A stretch of DNA of 64,000 bases from Acetobacteraceae bacterium (GTDB lineage Bacteria; Pseudomonadota; Alphaproteobacteria; Acetobacterales; Acetobacteraceae), in NCBI GenBank assembly GCA_021732665.1, contig JAKFUL010000002.1:1-64000 (forward strand), read 5' to 3'. The position numbers were made by a program, and so were the translations under genes. Of this stretch, positions 1 to 8,840 are shown in pieces (positions within the stretch are counted from its first letter, which is position 1; every line of letters starts with the position of its first letter). The notes beneath the pieces were generated by a model. The model saw only the letters and a list, made by a program, of their open reading frames with translations, searched no databases and was not told the origin of the DNA.

Positions 1-2358
1 ATCCCAACCCCAGCCCGCGCCGCCTCCATCCCCACGCCCGCGCCGGCCGCGCCGCCGGCCGCCGAACGCGAGGCGCCGCCGCCGCCCACGCCCGTGCCGG
101 CACCCGCCGCCTCCTCCCGGGTTGCCGTCAGCGACCTGCCCCTGCCGTTTCCGCCCGACGCTGGCGCTGCGATGCTGCGCCGCGGCGATGCCTGGCTGAT
201 CATCCTCGACACCCCGCCCGAGGCGCCGCTTTCGGAGACGCCGCGCCCGGGCATGCGCTACCAGCCCATCCCCGGCGGCGCGCTGCTGACCCTGGAGGAC
301 GCCCCCGCCGCGATGCGGCTGCGCCGTCAGGCTGGCCGCTGGTTCCTCACCGAGTCCCAGGCGGAGGGCGAGCCCATCGCGGCGGTGAACGAGGGCGCTG
401 GCGTCCTGGCCCTGCCGGCGCCCGGCGCCCAGGGCGTGCTGTCCATCCAGGACCCGGTGACCGGCATGCCGGTGCTGCTGGGCACCATGCGCGGGCCGCA
501 GGAGCATGGCGCGCGCATCGCCGTCACCCGCGCCATGGTGGACATGCAGCTGCTCGAAACCGCGCTGGGCGTCGCCGTGCTGGCGCGTTCGGATGCGGTG
601 GTGATGCGCGCCTCGGCCGATCGCTTCACCTTGGGCGCCGATGGCGGCGGCAGGCTCTCCCTCGGCGGGCCCACGACGGCGGAGCGGGCGCGGCAGGTGG
701 GCGAAGCGCTGGCACCCGGCGGCCCCACGCGCAGCTTCGAATTCCCTAACGGCACGCCCTCCGAACTGGCGGCGCGGCTGCGCGCGCAGCGCACCGGCCT
801 GGCCCAGGCCGCGCCGCTGGCCCGGGGCATGCAGCGCCTGGCGGCGGCCGAGACGCTGCTCTCGCTCGGCCAGCCGCAGGAGGCCCAGGCCATGATCCGC
901 CTGGCCCAGGCCGAGGACCCGATTATCGCCGCGCTGCCGCGCGCCGCCTGGCTGGCCGGCGCCGCCGCCCTGGCCGCCGGCAGGCCGGACGAAGCCGCGC
1001 CGCTGGAGGCCGAACCGATCTCCGACGAGACCGCGATGTGGCGCGGCATGCTGCAAGCCCTTCGCGGCGAGGCGGCGGAGGGCGCGTCGGTCATCCTGCG
1101 CGGCCGCGGCATCCTGCGCGGTTATCCTGAGGCGCTGCAACGGCGTCTGCTGCCCCACCTCGCCGAGGCGCTGGGTGCGGCACGTCAGACCGAGGTCGCG
1201 GCCGCGCTGCTGGAAGGTGGGCCGACCGTGCCGGGCCTGGAACTCGCCCGGGCGGTGCTGGGCGAACAGGGCGGTGACGCCCGTGCCGCGCTGGCGGCCT
1301 ATGACGCGATCATCAACGGCCGCGACCGTCGCATGCGGGCCGAGGCGATGCGCCGCGCCGCCGAGCTGCGCCTGGCCAGTGGCGAGATCGATGCCCTGGC
1401 GGCCTCCCGCGCCCTGGAGCAGACCCTCTTCGCCTGGCGCGACGAGGGAGCGGAATTCAACGCCCGCCAGCGCATAGCCGCCCTCCGTCAACGGGGCGGC
1501 GACCCGGCGGGTGCCTTGGCGCTGCTGCGCGAGGCCGCGGCGCTCTTCCCCGACCGTGAGGCGGTGCTGCAACCCGCCATCACCGCGGCCTTTCTGGCCG
1601 CGCTGGAGGTCGATACCCCGCTCAACGCGGTGGCGTTGCACGACGCCCATCCGCAGCTGCTGCCGAACGGGCCCGCGGGGGCCGAGGCGCTCGCCATGCT
1701 GGCCGAAAGGCTGATGGCGCTCGACCTGTCGGACCGCGCGGTGGCGCTGCTCCGTCAGGCGATGGATCGCGCGCCGCCCGGCCCCGCCCGCGCCGCGGTC
1801 GGCACCCGCCTGGCCGCGCTGCACCTGGGCGAGCGCGATGGTGCCCGCGCCCTGGCCGCGCTGGCCGACAGCGCTGGGCCTGGCCTGTCGGAAGCCCTGG
1901 CGCAGCAGCGCGCCATGCTCGCCGCCCGCGCCCAGGCGCAACAGGGCCAGGGCGAAACCAGCGCCTTCACCGCCCTGGGCGCGGCGGGCGATGAGGCCCT
2001 GGCCGAGTTCCTGGCAGAGCGGCGGGATTTCGCCGGCGCCGCCGCGGCGCTGGCCCGGCACCTCGACCGCGCGTTGGCCGGCCAGGCCGCGCCGCTGGAA
2101 CCGGCGCTGGCCCGCGGCCTGGTGCGCCAGGCCGCGCTGCTGGCCCTGGCGGGCGACATGGCGGGGCTGGCCGAGCTGCGCAGCACCCGCGGCCCGCTGC
2201 TGGCCGGCGGCCCCGGCGAGGCGCCGTTTCAACTGCTGACCACCGATCCGGTGCGCGGCCTGGCCGACCTGCCGCGGCTCCACGGTGAACTGGAACTCTT
2301 CCGGGTATTGCCAGCCAGGCTGGATCGGTTGCGGAGTGAGTTAAGAACTGCGCGGTGA
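1..2358 (+). CDS. Ala/Pro-rich helical-repeat protein, 5' end outside window
   Basis: The frame is open from base 1 to the TGA at 2356-2358, so the true start lies upstream; a GTG at 94 is in frame but has no need to be used. The first 35 visible residues are a Pro/Ala linker. About 750 residues of Ala/Leu/Arg-rich, all-helical sequence follow, with repeating 30-40-residue blocks of the TPR or SEL1 kind, for example around residues 270-330 and 420-520 counted from the GTG. No catalytic motif is seen. Such proteins are usually scaffolds or assembly factors. I do not recognise the specific family. Confidence 0.75.
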   Translation: MPTPARAASIPTPAPAAPPAAEREAPPPPTPVPAPAASSRVAVSDLPLPFPPDAGAAMLRRGDAWLIILDTPPEAPLSETPRPGMRYQPIPGGALLTLEDAPAAMRLRRQAGRWFLTESQAEGEPIAAVNEGAGVLALPAPGAQGVLSIQDPVTGMPVLLGTMRGPQEHGARIAVTRAMVDMQLLETALGVAVLARSDAVVMRASADRFTLGADGGGRLSLGGPTTAERARQVGEALAPGGPTRSFEFPNGTPSELAARLRAQRTGLAQAAPLARGMQRLAAAETLLSLGQPQEAQAMIRLAQAEDPIIAALPRAAWLAGAAALAAGRPDEAAPLEAEPISDETAMWRGMLQALRGEAAEGASVILRGRGILRGYPEALQRRLLPHLAEALGAARQTEVAAALLEGGPTVPGLELARAVLGEQGGDARAALAAYDAIINGRDRRMRAEAMRRAAELRLASGEIDALAASRALEQTLFAWRDEGAEFNARQRIAALRQRGGDPAGALALLREAAALFPDREAVLQPAITAAFLAALEVDTPLNAVALHDAHPQLLPNGPAGAEALAMLAERLMALDLSDRAVALLRQAMDRAPPGPARAAVGTRLAALHLGERDGARALAALADSAGPGLSEALAQQRAMLAARAQAQQGQGETSAFTALGAAGDEALAEFLAERRDFAGAAAALARHLDRALAGQAAPLEPALARGLVRQAALLALAGDMAGLAELRSTRGPLLAGGPGEAPFQLLTTDPVRGLADLPRLHGELELFRVLPARLDRLRSELRTAR

Positions 2359-2530
2359 GTGTCGCGCCACCCCCGGGGGGTCTCCGCAATTTTTTTGGGT
2401 CAAGGGTCAGATTCCTGTTGCGCCCCAGGTCGCCATGCCCCATACCCCGCCTCCGCTGACCTGATCGAACCGACGGCCGCTGGGGCCGCACAGCCGACTT
2501 GGTCATCTTCTGGTTGGAAAGGTGCCCGCT

Positions 2531-2971
2531 ATGGACGCTCTCCCGCTGGGGATGCTCTCGAGCAATACCCAAGATTCCGTCACCCATGTCAGCGAGGCGA
2601 AGGATTACTTCGTCGAGCGCAACGGCGTTCGCTTCGCCGGCACGCACCTGATCATCGATCTGTGGGGTGCGACGAATCTCGACGACCCCGCGCATATCGA
2701 CACGGTGCTGCGCGACGCGGCCATCGCCTCGGGCGCGACCATCCTGCATGGCCATTTCCACCACTTCTCGCCCAATGGTGGCGTCTCCGGCGTGCTGGTG
2801 CTGGCCGAAAGCCATGTCTCCATCCACACCTGGCCGGAGCGCGACTATGCGGCGCTCGACATCTTCGTCTGCGGCGAATGCGACCCCTACAAGGCCATTC
2901 CGCACCTGAAGACGGGTTTTCTGGCCGAGCGCATCCAGCTCTCCGAGCACAAGCGTGGCCTGATCACCTGA
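2531..2971 (+). CDS. speD: S-adenosylmethionine decarboxylase proenzyme
   Basis: Pyruvoyl-dependent AdoMet decarboxylase of the short prokaryotic class (146 aa), supplying decarboxylated AdoMet for spermidine synthesis. The self-cleavage motif AESHVSIHTWPE is intact: cleavage between Glu93 and Ser94 would turn Ser94 into the pyruvoyl group. The downstream GECDP motif carries the conserved Cys. The ATG at 2531 is preferred to the GTG at 2522 because GGAAAGG (2516-2522) then sits 8 bases upstream. Spermidine synthase follows 73 bp downstream, so the pair is a two-gene polyamine module. Confidence 0.95.
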   Translation: MDALPLGMLSSNTQDSVTHVSEAKDYFVERNGVRFAGTHLIIDLWGATNLDDPAHIDTVLRDAAIASGATILHGHFHHFSPNGGVSGVLVLAESHVSIHTWPERDYAALDIFVCGECDPYKAIPHLKTGFLAERIQLSEHKRGLIT

Positions 2972-2995
2972 AACAAACCTGTCGTGTGACTGTCG

Positions 2996-3023
2996 CGGGG
3001 CGGGGCCGTAAGGCTCCGCCCCG
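2996..3023 (+). promoter_or_regulatory. GC-rich hairpin between speD and speE
   Basis: A 12-bp stem (one G-U pair) closed by a GTAA tetraloop of the stable GNRA type lies in the 73-bp speD-speE gap. No T-run follows, so it is more likely an mRNA-stability or attenuation hairpin than a full intrinsic terminator. Its 3' arm ends 21 bases before the speE start. Confidence 0.5.
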
Positions 3024-3044
3024 TCTCATTGTGGAGTGCCCCGA

Positions 3045-3914
3045 ATGGCCACCGATTCCTGGATCAACGAAACCCTCTACCCCGATTGGGGCCAGCGCTT
3101 CCTGGTCAAGCGCGAGCTTGCCCGGGCGCAGTCCGAATTCCAGGACATCGTGCTGTTCGAGAGCTTCTCGCATGGCCGCGTCATGGTGCTCGACGGCGTC
3201 ATCCAGATCACCGAGCGCGACGAATTCGTCTACCAGGAAATGCTCGCCCATGTGCCGCTGCTGGCGCATGGCGCAGCGAAGCGCGTGCTGATCATCGGCG
3301 CCGGCGATGGCGGCGTGCTTCGGCGCGTGCTGCAACACTCCACCGTGGAGAAGGCCGTCATGGTCGAGATCGATGGCGAGGTGATCCGGCTGTGCAAGGA
3401 GCACCTCGCCGACATCGCCGGCGATGCCTGGACCAACCCGCGCGGCGAGGTGATCGTGGGCGATGGCATCGACTATGTCCGCCGCGCCGCGGACGCCAGC
3501 TTCGACGTGATCATCGTCGACAGCACTGACCCGATCGGCGTGGGCGAGGTGCTGTTCACCGACGAGTTCTACCAGAACACGGCCCGCATCCTGACCGCCC
3601 AGGGCATCGTGGTGAACCAGTGCGGCGTGCCCTTCATGCAGGCCGACGAACTGCGCGAGACCTCGATCCGCCGGGCGAAGTTCTTCCAGGAGGTCTCGGC
3701 CTATGTCGCCGCCGTGCCGACCTATGTCGGCGGCTTCATGACGCTGGGCTGGTCGGCCAAGGGCACGGGCATGCGCGCCGTCCCCGCCGCCGAAATCCGC
3801 GCCCGCGCCGAACAGGCTGGCATCCTGGGCCTGACCCGCTACTGGTCGCCCGAGATCCACGCCTCCTGCTTCCACCTCCCGCCCTATATCGCGGAAAACC
3901 TGGATCAGGCCTGA
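3045..3914 (+). CDS. speE: Spermidine synthase
   Basis: Polyamine aminopropyltransferase (289 aa) that moves the aminopropyl group of decarboxylated AdoMet to putrescine. The Rossmann-type core shows VLIIGAGDGGVLRRVL for decarboxylated-AdoMet binding, the acidic VEIDGEVI strand, the VGDGIDY loop and the IIVDSTDPIG motif with the catalytic Asp. Length is normal for the family. The ATG at 3045 has GGAG (3033-3036) 8 bases upstream and is preferred to the GTG at 3036. Its 3' end overlaps the convergent GST gene by 10 bp. Confidence 0.95.
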   Translation: MATDSWINETLYPDWGQRFLVKRELARAQSEFQDIVLFESFSHGRVMVLDGVIQITERDEFVYQEMLAHVPLLAHGAAKRVLIIGAGDGGVLRRVLQHSTVEKAVMVEIDGEVIRLCKEHLADIAGDAWTNPRGEVIVGDGIDYVRRAADASFDVIIVDSTDPIGVGEVLFTDEFYQNTARILTAQGIVVNQCGVPFMQADELRETSIRRAKFFQEVSAYVAAVPTYVGGFMTLGWSAKGTGMRAVPAAEIRARAEQAGILGLTRYWSPEIHASCFHLPPYIAENLDQA

Positions 3915-4660
3915 GCCGCGTCCAGCCTCGCCGCCAGGTCCGGAATCACTTCGCCCAGGCGCGAGCCATGCGGCATGGCCTGGGCCCAACTCGGCCGCGC
4001 CCGCACCCGCTCGAACCATCCGGCGGCGGCGGGCGCCTCGGCCCAAAGAAGGCCCAGCCGCAAATCCTCCATGCGCTGGAACAGCGGCGCCATGCACGCG
4101 TCGGCGATGCTGAACGCATCGCCGGCCAACCAGGGGCCCGGCGCCGCCTCGACCCGCGCCACGGCGTGACGAAGCTGGGCCAGCGAATTCTCGTAATCCT
4201 CGGCCGAAAAGCCGCTTTGCCCCATGCGGCGGAAGAAGCCGGCGCGAATGGGCATGCGCGCCACCAGCCGTTCCCACTCATCCCGCGGGATGGCGGCGTA
4301 ACCCGGCAGCAACGCATTCTGAAACGATGGCACCCGAACCGAGGCGGTCGGCACCTCATCGATGAAGCGCAGCCACTCCCGCATCTTCGCCCGCCCCAGC
4401 GCGGAGGCGGGCGAAAGCGGTGGGCTGGGAAACACCTCGTCCAGATATTCGCAGATCACGGTGGATTCCACGACCGCCACGCCATCATGCTCCAGCACCG
4501 GCACGACGCCATTGGGGTTGAGGCGCAGGAATTCATCCGACAGATGCTCGAACCGCGCCAGATCCACCACCCGGCCCTGCCATTCCAGCGCCTTCTCGGC
4601 GAGGATGATCCGCACCTTCTGGCTGCAGATGGAATGCGGCAGTTGGTGCAGGATGAGCAT
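3905..4660 (-). CDS. Glutathione S-transferase family protein
   Basis: 251-aa GST-fold protein. The N-terminal thioredoxin-like half has a Ser-containing active-site region (HQLPHSICSQKVRIILAEK), the cis-Pro motif NGVVPVLEHDG and the glutathione-contacting VVESTVICEYLDE. The helical C-terminal half contains GPWLAGDAFSIADA, the usual N-capping box. The ATG at 4660 is chosen over an in-frame TTG at 4696. Substrate is unknown. A second, distantly similar GST lies at 9577-10329. Confidence 0.88.
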   Translation of the reverse strand: MLILHQLPHSICSQKVRIILAEKALEWQGRVVDLARFEHLSDEFLRLNPNGVVPVLEHDGVAVVESTVICEYLDEVFPSPPLSPASALGRAKMREWLRFIDEVPTASVRVPSFQNALLPGYAAIPRDEWERLVARMPIRAGFFRRMGQSGFSAEDYENSLAQLRHAVARVEAAPGPWLAGDAFSIADACMAPLFQRMEDLRLGLLWAEAPAAAGWFERVRARPSWAQAMPHGSRLGEVIPDLAARLDAAQA

Positions 4661-4732
4661 GCGGCCCAGCCTGGCGGGAAAATCGCCGTGGTTCAATGTT
4701 GACGCCCCCGGGTCGCCGGGCGAGCCTTCGCC

Positions 4733-6145
4733 ATGGCTTCATCCCCGGCGCTGGAGGCGCGTGACCTCCAAAAGGCTTTCGGCCGCACCCAGGCGCTGCG
4801 CGGTGTGTCGTTGCGGCTGTGGGCGGGGCAGGCGCATGGGCTGGTGGGGGAGAATGGCGCCGGCAAGTCCAGCCTGCTGAAGATCATCACCGGCATCTAT
4901 CGCGCCGATTCGGGGGAGATTCTGCTGCATGGCGAGCTCTTCGCCCCGCGCGGGCCGATGGCGGCGCGCCAGGCCGGCATCGCGCTCGTGCCGCAGGAAT
5001 TGCAGGTCGTCAGGGGCATGAGCGTGGCCGACAATGTGCTGCTCGGCCGCTGGCCTGCCCGCGCCGGCACCGTCCGGCCGCGCGCGCTTCTGGCCGAGGC
5101 ATCCCAGGCCCTGGCCCGCCTCGGCCTGGAAATCGACCCCCGCCGGCGCATGTCCAGCCTTTCCTTCGCCGAGGCGCAGGCGGTGGTGCTGGCGCGCGAA
5201 CTCGCCGCCGGGCAGGCCCGCATCCTCATCCTCGACGAGCCCACCGCCTCGCTCGAACGCGCCGAGGTCGACCGGCTTTTCTCGCTGCTCGAGCGCATGC
5301 GCGGCCAGGGTGTGGCCGTGCTCTTCGTCTCCCACCGGCTCGATGAGATCAGGGTGTTGTGCGACGAGGTGACGGTGCTGCGCGACGGCAGCGTGGTCGC
5401 CCATCACGCCCGCGGCGGCTTCGACGAGGCCGAGCTGGCGCGCGACATGACCGGGCGCGAGATGGGTGCCCTGCATGCCGCGAGCGGTCGCCCGGCCGGC
5501 CCGACCACAATATCCCTGCCGGCGCCGGGCGGGGCGGTGCGCGCCCATGCCGGGCGTGTCACCGGCCTCGCCGGTCTGCTGGGTGCCGGCACCGGGCCGC
5601 TGCTGCGCCGCGGGTTTTCGCCCCCCGGCAAAAGCATCGCCGCCGGCATAGGCTATGTGCCGAGCGAGCGCGGCCGCGCGCTGATCCCCACGCTGTCGGT
5701 GCGCGACAACATCGTGCTGCCGCATCTCGACGCCATGACCGCCGCGCTGGGCCGCTTCGACGCCCGCGCCGCCGATGCCTCGGTGGCCGAGCTGATCCGC
5801 AGGCTCGACGTCCGCCCGCCCGACCCCTCGCTCCCGGCCCGCGCGCTCTCCGGCGGCAACCAACAAAAAATCATCTTCGCCCGCTGGCTGATGGGGAAGT
5901 TCCACACCCTGCTGCTGGACGAGCCCACCCATGGCATCGACGTCGCCGCCAAGCGCGCTGTCCTCGGGCTCGTGGATGAATTCGCCCGAAAGGGCGGCGC
6001 CGTGGTCTTCGCCTCGGCCGAGCTGCATGAGTTGCTGGCCCTGGCCGACGAGATCGTGGCGATGCGCGACGGGGCCATCCAGGCCAACATGACGCGCGGC
6101 CCCGACTTCACCGAGGCCCGGCTGCGTGGAGCGCTTGGCGGATGA
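4733..6145 (+). CDS. Sugar ABC transporter, double ATP-binding protein (RbsA/MglA type)
   Basis: Carbohydrate-importer ATPase with two nucleotide-binding domains in one 470-residue chain. The first has an intact Walker A (GENGAGKSSLLK), a degenerate signature (SLSFAEAQAV) as is common in this family, and Walker B ILILDEPTAS. The second has a good signature (LSGGNQQK) and Walker B LLLDEPTHGID. Its P-loop region is shortened: after GLLGAG it passes through GTGPLLRRGFSPPGKS almost directly into GIGYVPSERG, roughly 20-25 residues fewer than usual. It overlaps the permease gene by four bases (ATGA), so the two are translationally coupled. Confidence 0.9.
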   Translation: MASSPALEARDLQKAFGRTQALRGVSLRLWAGQAHGLVGENGAGKSSLLKIITGIYRADSGEILLHGELFAPRGPMAARQAGIALVPQELQVVRGMSVADNVLLGRWPARAGTVRPRALLAEASQALARLGLEIDPRRRMSSLSFAEAQAVVLARELAAGQARILILDEPTASLERAEVDRLFSLLERMRGQGVAVLFVSHRLDEIRVLCDEVTVLRDGSVVAHHARGGFDEAELARDMTGREMGALHAASGRPAGPTTISLPAPGGAVRAHAGRVTGLAGLLGAGTGPLLRRGFSPPGKSIAAGIGYVPSERGRALIPTLSVRDNIVLPHLDAMTAALGRFDARAADASVAELIRRLDVRPPDPSLPARALSGGNQQKIIFARWLMGKFHTLLLDEPTHGIDVAAKRAVLGLVDEFARKGGAVVFASAELHELLALADEIVAMRDGAIQANMTRGPDFTEARLRGALGG

Positions 6146-7077
6146 CCAACCGCATCCTGGAGCAGACGCCCTTCCTGGTCCTGGCCGCCCTGTGCCTGGG
6201 CACGGCGCTGCTGACCGACCGTTTCCTGTCGCCCGTCAATATCGGCAATGTCATGCTGCAGGCCTCGGTCATGGCGGTGGTGGCGATGGGCATGACCTTC
6301 GTGATCATTTCCGGCGGCTTCGATATCTCGGTCGGCTCGACGGTCGCGGCGGCGGGCTGCACGGCGGCGGCGGTGATGCTGGAATGGGGCACAGGGGCAG
6401 GGGCGCTGGCCGGCATCGCGGTGGGCTGCCTGGTCGGCGCGCTGAACGGGCTGCTGGTCACGAAGCTCGACCTCAACCCCTTCATCGCCACCCTCGGCAC
6501 CATGGTGGTGGTGCGCGGCTTCACGCTGCTGCTGACCGGCGGCCGGCCCATCACCGGCGAGGAGGGTCTGCCCGACGACTTCATCCTCTACGGCCGCGAC
6601 CGTTTCGTGGGTGTGCCATGGCTGACCTGGACGCCCATCCTGCTCTTCGTGGGCCTGTGGTGGGTGCTGCACATGTCGAGTTACGGCAAGCGTCTCTTCG
6701 CCACCGGCGGCAATCGCGAGGCCGCCTACCTCGCCGGCATCAACACCGACCGCGTCCGCGCTTCCGCCTACATCTGGTGCGGCGCCATGGCGGGGGTGGC
6801 GGGGGTGATGCTGGCGGCCAGGCTGCAAAGCGGCCAGCCGACCTCGGGCGAGTTCTACGAGCTGATGGCCATCGCCGCCGCCGTGGTAGGCGGCGCCTCG
6901 CTCTATGGCGGCGAGGGCCGGCTGGAGAAGACCATCGCCGGCGTGCTCATCATCGTGGTGCTGGGCAATGCGCTGAATTTGATGAATGTGGACAGCTACT
7001 GGCAGCGCATCGCCATCGGCACGGTGATCGTGGCGGCGGCGGCGGCGGATCGCTGGCGGCGCGGACGGGGCAATTGA
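6142..7077 (+). CDS. Sugar ABC transporter permease (RbsC type)
   Basis: 311-aa inner-membrane permease of the ribose/xylose/galactose branched-chain-permease-like family. About eight to ten hydrophobic segments are visible. Family landmarks are GMTFVIISGGFDISVGS near the N-terminus, LNPFIATLGTM, and GGNREAAYLAGI, which is the cytoplasmic loop contacting the ATPase. It sits between the ATPase (4-bp overlap) and the binding protein (13-bp gap), giving the order ATPase-permease-binding protein. Confidence 0.92.
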   Translation: MTNRILEQTPFLVLAALCLGTALLTDRFLSPVNIGNVMLQASVMAVVAMGMTFVIISGGFDISVGSTVAAAGCTAAAVMLEWGTGAGALAGIAVGCLVGALNGLLVTKLDLNPFIATLGTMVVVRGFTLLLTGGRPITGEEGLPDDFILYGRDRFVGVPWLTWTPILLFVGLWWVLHMSSYGKRLFATGGNREAAYLAGINTDRVRASAYIWCGAMAGVAGVMLAARLQSGQPTSGEFYELMAIAAAVVGGASLYGGEGRLEKTIAGVLIIVVLGNALNLMNVDSYWQRIAIGTVIVAAAAADRWRRGRGN

Positions 7078-7090
7078 GGGAGAGACGGGC

Positions 7091-8014
7091 ATGATCGACA
7101 GGCGCGGATTGATGGCATTCGCGGCGCTCGCCGCACCGGCGGCTGTGCTGGGCGCGCGTCCCGCGCGGGCGCAGGAGGTGGTGGTGGGCGTCTCGCTCTC
7201 CTCCGACACCAACCCCTTCTACATCGCCATGCGGCGGGGGATGGAGGCACGCGCCACCGAACTGGGCTGGCGCACCAGGTTCGTGACCGCCAACGAGGAT
7301 GTGGTGGCGCAGAACAACGGCGTGCTGGACCTGATCGCCCAGCGTGTCTCCGGCATCCTGATCTCGCCGATCGATGCCCGCGCCACCCGCGCGGCCTATG
7401 AGGCGGCGGCGGCGGCGAACATCCCCATCATTTCGGTCGCGCGCCATGCCGACAGCCCGCAGCAAAGCGCATTCGTGGCGATGGACGAGGTCGGCATCGG
7501 CCGCGACATCGCCCGCTGGGTTCTCCGCGCCATCAACAGCCAGGGCGAGATCGCGATGATCGCCGGCCCGCAGGGTGCCGCCACCTTCCGCAACCTCGCG
7601 ACCGGGTTTTCCGAGGTGATCGCGGCCACTCCCACCGTGCGCCTCGTCGCCCGGCGCGAGGTGCCGTTGACGCGCGAGGAGGGCTTGCGCGTGGCGCAGG
7701 ATCTGCTGGTGGCGCACCCCAACCTTCGCGCGATCTATGGCGGCAATGACGACATCGCGCTGGGTGCGGCGCAGGCGCTGGGACAGGCCGGGCGCACCGG
7801 CCAGGTCGTGATCACCGGCCTCAACGGCATCCCGCCCGCCATGGCCGCGGTGCGGCGCGGCGATGTCTCGCTGACGGTGGAGCTGAACCCGCTGGCCTGG
7901 GGGCGCCTGGGCATGGACACCATGGCGCGCTGGCTGCGCGGCGAACGTGGACTGGGCCAGGTCAATGTCGGCCACCTGCTGGTGGACCGCACGAATGTGC
8001 CGCCGGCGCGATGA
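7091..8014 (+). CDS. Sugar-type ABC transporter periplasmic binding protein (RbsB-like)
   Basis: 307-aa exported binding protein of the periplasmic-binding-protein-4 (RbsB/LacI-like) fold. An N-terminal twin-arginine-like signal (DRRGLMAFAALAAP...ARA) is predicted to be cleaved just before QEVVVGVS. Landmarks include SSDTNPFYIAMRRGMEARA, the IDARATRAAYEAAAAANIPI stretch and YGGNDDIALGAAQAL with its conserved Asp. The ligand cannot be named from sequence; a ribose-like or other small polyol is typical. It completes a three-gene importer and overlaps the next gene by 4 bp. Confidence 0.9.
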   Translation: MIDRRGLMAFAALAAPAAVLGARPARAQEVVVGVSLSSDTNPFYIAMRRGMEARATELGWRTRFVTANEDVVAQNNGVLDLIAQRVSGILISPIDARATRAAYEAAAAANIPIISVARHADSPQQSAFVAMDEVGIGRDIARWVLRAINSQGEIAMIAGPQGAATFRNLATGFSEVIAATPTVRLVARREVPLTREEGLRVAQDLLVAHPNLRAIYGGNDDIALGAAQALGQAGRTGQVVITGLNGIPPAMAAVRRGDVSLTVELNPLAWGRLGMDTMARWLRGERGLGQVNVGHLLVDRTNVPPAR

Positions 8015-8805
8015 CCGAATTCATCCCCGGCAGCCCGCGGATCGCATGCGACGTGGTCGGCGAAGGCCCCCTGGTGGTGTTTCTCCACGGCATCGGCGGC
8101 AACCGCTCGAACTGGACGGAGCAGCTCGCGCATCTGGCCCCGCGCGCCCGGGCCGTGGCCTGGGATGCCCGCGGCTATGGCGAGAGCGACGACGACCCGC
8201 GCGAGGGGCCGCCGGAATTCGCCGATTTCAGCGCCGACCTGCTGCGCCTCGTCGAGCATTTCGGCGCCGAACGGGCGCATGTCGTGGGGCTTTCCATGGG
8301 CGGGCGCATCGCCATGGATTTCGCCGTGCGGCACCCCGGGCGCGTCGCCTCGCTGGTGCTGGCCGACACCCATCTGGGCTTCGGCAATTTTTCGGAGGAG
8401 GCCCGCGCCGCCTTCATCCGGCTGCGCGAGGAACCCTTGCGCGCCGGCCGCACGATGCGCGACCTGGCGCCGGCGGTGGCGACCACGCTGATGGGCGATG
8501 ATGCGGGCCCCGAGATCCACAAGCGCCTGGTCGACAGCATCGCCGCCATCAAGCCCGACAACTACCTCCGCTCCATCGCCTGCATGGTGAACAGCGATCG
8601 CTTCGACGGGCTGGAACAGATCACCGCCCCCACGCTCGTGCTGGCCGGGGGCGCGGACAGGCTGACGCCGCTGGAAATGGCCTATCAGATCGCCGACCGC
8701 ATCCCCGGCGCGCGCTGCATGCAGATCCACCGCGCCGGGCATCTGTCCAATGTCGAGGCCCCGGTTGCCTTCAACATGTTGCTTGATGCATTTCTGCCGC
8801 TGTAG
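8011..8805 (+). CDS. Alpha/beta hydrolase (enol-lactonase-like)
   Basis: 264-aa alpha/beta-hydrolase with oxyanion motif LHGIGGNRSNW, nucleophile elbow GLSMGG (Ser95), acid residue in LAGGADRLTP and catalytic His in HRAGHLSNVE. The pattern resembles 3-oxoadipate enol-lactonase and related esterases. The four-base overlap with the sugar-binding protein gene puts it in the transporter operon, which suggests that it acts on the imported compound, perhaps opening a lactone. The substrate is inferred only from context. Confidence 0.88.
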   Translation: MTEFIPGSPRIACDVVGEGPLVVFLHGIGGNRSNWTEQLAHLAPRARAVAWDARGYGESDDDPREGPPEFADFSADLLRLVEHFGAERAHVVGLSMGGRIAMDFAVRHPGRVASLVLADTHLGFGNFSEEARAAFIRLREEPLRAGRTMRDLAPAVATTLMGDDAGPEIHKRLVDSIAAIKPDNYLRSIACMVNSDRFDGLEQITAPTLVLAGGADRLTPLEMAYQIADRIPGARCMQIHRAGHLSNVEAPVAFNMLLDAFLPL

Positions 8806-8840
8806 CGGAATCCCGCTGAGCGAAATAAGGATGGAATTGC

